A stretch of 64,000 nucleotides of DNA from Edolisoma coerulescens (lineage: Eukaryota > Chordata > Aves > Passeriformes > Campephagidae). Under the pieces are notes generated by a model that was not told where the DNA came from, did not search any database, and was given only the letters and a program-made list of their open reading frames with translations. Shown one piece after another: positions 61,638 to 64,000 of this stretch. The stretch lies in NCBI GenBank assembly GCA_013397115.1, contig VWZW01004141.1, positions 2,743,654-2,807,653 of the forward strand, given 5' to 3'. The translations under genes were made by a program, and so were the position numbers. Position 1 is the stretch's first letter; every line of letters begins with the position of its first letter.

Positions 61638-62064
61638 AAATTTTCATACAGAAATACTATTCCCTAGAAAGTAGACCTGTTCATTACCCTCCAAATAGGA
61701 TTACATTATCAGAACTAGTGCATGCAGCAGGGCCTGCAGGTGTTGCTAAAAGCATCCAGAGAGCCGGACTGACTCAGGGGTAGGACTCTACAGGCATGTA
61801 ATTTCTCCCCTGAGAAAGCAGCATAAGATAATGTGATTTAATTTCTTGTCAAGTAACACTACTGGAAAAGAACATCTGCACCACCAGAATGCAGACTGGA
61901 TGAACCTTGTAGGCACAGCTATCATTTCTCTTTTTGCTGAAGAGCTACCAGAGTATTTGTGTACACTTGATTCTGATTAGTTAAAACTGGAAGTTTTTGA
62001 AAGAATGCATCATTAAAGTGACTTATACTTACAAAGCTTCTAGGGCCAAGGTGGAAATCTTAGG

Positions 62065-62250
62065 ATGTGTATGTGAGAGACATCTGTATGTTGTATGTGT
62101 ACACACATAGAAAAATATGTGTGCATATAATTTTCTTTATTTATAGTGACATATTTAAACACATGTATATGCAGACATACATGTACACATAGGAACGGAT
62201 TTTCACATGCATATACAAATATATAGATATGTCTGTATGTATAGAAAGAG
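62065..62250. repeat. TG/CA/TA-rich degenerate microsatellite
   Basis: Alternating purine-pyrimidine sequence with repeated GTATGTGT, ACACACAT, ATATAGATATG and GTATGTATAG, interrupted by unique bases. It looks like an old compound dinucleotide or tetranucleotide repeat, about 500-680 bp upstream of the first DUSP13 start codon. Confidence 0.7.
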
Positions 62251-62528
62251 AAGTTGAGAGGATTTGAACTAGTTTTTTCTCTCTCAGTTGAATATCCCTG
62301 GACACTTAGCTATACTGGTATTCTTGCGCCTGTCTGTCTCCGTCTCTCCTCTGGGAGCTGTTCCACTTTGTATAAATAATTCTACTACTTCCCTCCAGAG
62401 AGGGGCCATTTCTCTTGTCTGAGGGGCAGGGTACTTACCCAGAATGTGAGAAAAAAGAGTATTTTTGAAAGTATAGAGCTAAAAGTTCTGGCATTGTTGT
62501 CCTGTTGAGAATCCGATCTAGGGCTCCC

Positions 62529-62558
62529 TCACAGGTCTGTGAGATCACAGACCTGTGA
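62529..62558. other. Near-perfect 30-bp palindrome
   Basis: TCACAGGTCTGTGA at 62529-62542 and TCACAGACCTGTGA at 62545-62558 are exact reverse complements separated by GA. It lies about 955 bp upstream of the start codon of the first DUSP13 gene. It could be a symmetric protein-binding site or a replication-slippage product. Confidence 0.85.
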
Positions 62559-62637
62559 ACCCTCACAAATCACGCTGTGGAACAGGGGCAGCCCTTTTGC
62601 AATGCTGTTTGCTGGTTTAGACCCAGGAAGCCCAGGC

Positions 62638-62652
62638 CAGCTGGTTCAGCTG
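62638..62652. promoter_or_regulatory. Paired CAGCTG E-boxes
   Basis: CAGCTG occurs at 62638-62643 and again at 62647-62652, nine bases apart start to start, about 1.07 kb upstream of the first DUSP13 start codon. Paired E-boxes are typical of targets of myogenic bHLH factors, and mammalian DUSP13A is muscle-expressed. Function here is inferred only. Confidence 0.35.
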
Positions 62653-62964
62653 GAAGCAGAGCTCAGTGAAGAGCAAGAGTGTGAAGATATCCAAGCAGTC
62701 CCTTCTCTGAGACTTTAGGAGCATTTTTTCTGCCTGGATCTCATTATCTTGAATTGCTGTTCTTGTCCCCTGAAAATATTGATGAGCTTTGTTTAGTTGT
62801 TTGTTCTTACTAGAGCCATAATCAATGTGGAAGGCACACTAGAACTCTTCCCAGAGTAGGCTAAATGGTGTTTATTCTGATATGGCATCAGCTTTCAGTC
62901 TAATGCCTGAATGCCTAAATCTAAAGTTTGGGTTTATTTTCTCAGCAATTTTAGAAAACAAGTG

Positions 62965-63030
62965 CAGATGGGACCTTTGGAAGTCATCTGGTCTGTCCCC
63001 TGCCCCACAGCAGCAGCAGCCAGATAGATG
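62965..63030 (-). mobile_element. Possible CR1 LINE 3' fragment
   Basis: GATGGGACCTTTGGAAGTCA followed by TCTGGTCTGTCCCCTGCC resembles the reverse complement of the CR1 3' region (GGACCTTTGGAGGTCATCTGG and onward). Only a few dozen bases match, and the flanks are degenerate. Old CR1 remnant is the best guess. Confidence 0.5.
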
Positions 63031-63221
63031 TTGCTCCTAAAACAACAACTTTGTCCATATACGTCAATTTTTAACAGTATAGGCTGATTTGGGGAATAAG
63101 GAGAAAACAAGGGAGAATATATTTTTGGTTTTGGGAAAAGAAGTGGAGATGATGTGAGGCATATTACTGAACATATACGTATGTGTCTGTGACCTTAGTC
63201 TAAATTTGCTTCCTTTGCCCC

Positions 63222-63240
63222 TTCCTCCCTCCTCCTCCCT
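63222..63240. repeat. CTCC-rich polypyrimidine tract
   Basis: A short CCTTCCTCCC-type low-complexity tract in the flank of the first DUSP13 gene. Confidence 0.65.
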
Positions 63241-64000
63241 ACAAATGTTAAGTGCAGTTACAGCTTTTTGTATGTTCCAATAAGAAAGAGGTCTCCCTAG
63301 GGTAACTACTTAATAAGCAAGATATGAAAAGCACAATAAAAATGATGGGACACATAGGGGAAAAAAAAGACTGGTTTTACTTTTAATGATGGAGGAAAAG
63401 AACTGCAGGGAAGTAGAGAGGAATTTAGAGATAAAAGCCTACGAATTTTTCAGGGCAGATAATGTAAGATCAAGAGCTTTGGTAAAGGAGTATGTTGTGC
63501 AATCCTCGCACAGATTAGCATGAAGAATAGCACAGAAACATATACTGTGCACTGCCCTACAAGTTTTACTGCCTTGTGAAAGTCATACACTGTGCTCAAG
63601 AGCTACTGCCAGCATCTTCGTGATGACCTGTTTGTACTTTTACTGACACAGAACGTTAAGCCGAAGCAGTAAAAGGAAATCACGAAAAAGATAATACAGC
63701 TTCTACATCAGGAGATTCATAAGACCACAGGCTAATTTTTGAGGAATGTGGCTGACTCTGAGTTGCTACAAATGCTTAAGGGCTGAAGTTGTGGAGCAGA
63801 TGGATACCAAACTTTCACTTCTCATAGCCCCTGGTGCTTTAAACTTCTATTGTAGCCTCTCAGTTAGTTACAGTAATGGAGATGATGAGCAAAGAGAATT
63901 AGATTGTGAGGCCGTTTGTCCAAGACCTGACTTTGAGGAGGTTCTCCAAGAATCGAGTCATTTTGGTGCCAGTGACACTTCACAGGTGACTCTGGCCTTT

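Larger units (their letters stand above)
61638..64000. other. Upstream flank of the first DUSP13 gene
   Basis: There is no recognisable exon on either strand. It contains a TG/CA/TA-rich tract (62.07-62.25 kb), a 30-bp palindrome (62529-62558), paired E-boxes (62638-62652), a possible CR1 remnant near 62.97 kb and an A-rich run near 63.36 kb. If conserved synteny holds, SAMD8 should begin nearby, but none of its coding sequence is visible here. Confidence 0.7.

Noticed and set aside
1..64000. CRISPR arrays, prokaryotic operons, phage or plasmid modules, or an endogenous retrovirus.
   Set aside because: No regular spacer-repeat arrays, ribosome binding sites or compact gene runs, and no gag/pol/env-like frames or paired long terminal repeats were seen. 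The gene structure is plainly vertebrate.

Overview
This window is vertebrate nuclear DNA, most likely from a bird and probably a songbird. Coding sequence is sparse and split into short exons with GT-AG introns. The few recognisable repeats are avian: fragments of CR1 LINEs, and one SINE with a tRNA-Ile-like head joined to a CR1 tail (about 10.68-10.81 kb), the architecture of the zebra finch family TguSINE1. There is no operon, phage, plasmid, CRISPR or other prokaryotic structure.

The only protein-coding genes I can support are three atypical dual-specificity phosphatases, all on the minus strand. Reading right to left, in transcription order, they are: a complete three-exon DUSP13-family gene (61,573 to 58,739; 198 aa) in the position of mammalian DUSP13A; a complete three-exon DUSP13B/TMDP orthologue (42,362 to 33,363; 208 aa); and the first coding exon of DUSP29/DUPD1 (8,244 to 8,060), whose catalytic exons lie beyond the left edge. 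The two complete genes share one architecture: intron phases 2 then 1, a middle exon of exactly 221 nt that carries the general-acid loop, and a last exon with the HCxxGxSRS phosphatase signature. The DUSP29 exon ends in the same phase. The array therefore looks like old tandem duplication, and the order matches the human DUSP13A-DUSP13B-DUSP29 arrangement as I recall it.

Layout: 1-8,059 is DUSP29 intron 1 (with a decayed LINE reverse-transcriptase remnant). 8,060-8,273 is DUSP29 exon 1. 8,274-33,168 is a 25 kb gene-free interval with the SINE, a CR1 fragment, a poly(A)-tailed segment and a MEF2/E-box cluster. 33,169-42,363 is DUSP13B with a 7.7 kb second intron. 42,364-58,613 is 16 kb of intergenic DNA holding the window's only strong CpG island (about 56.0-56.75 kb), which carries a near-perfect CTCF-type motif. 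58,614-61,620 is the compact upstream DUSP13 gene. 61,621-64,000 is its upstream flank, with paired E-boxes, a 30-bp palindrome, TG/CA-rich sequence and a possible CR1 fragment.

I found no undescribed biological system. The observations most worth checking are the ambiguous identity of the upstream DUSP13 gene, a nested inverted repeat just inside the DUSP29 exon 1 splice donor, a near-perfect palindrome upstream of the first gene, and the CpG island that has no visible gene of its own.
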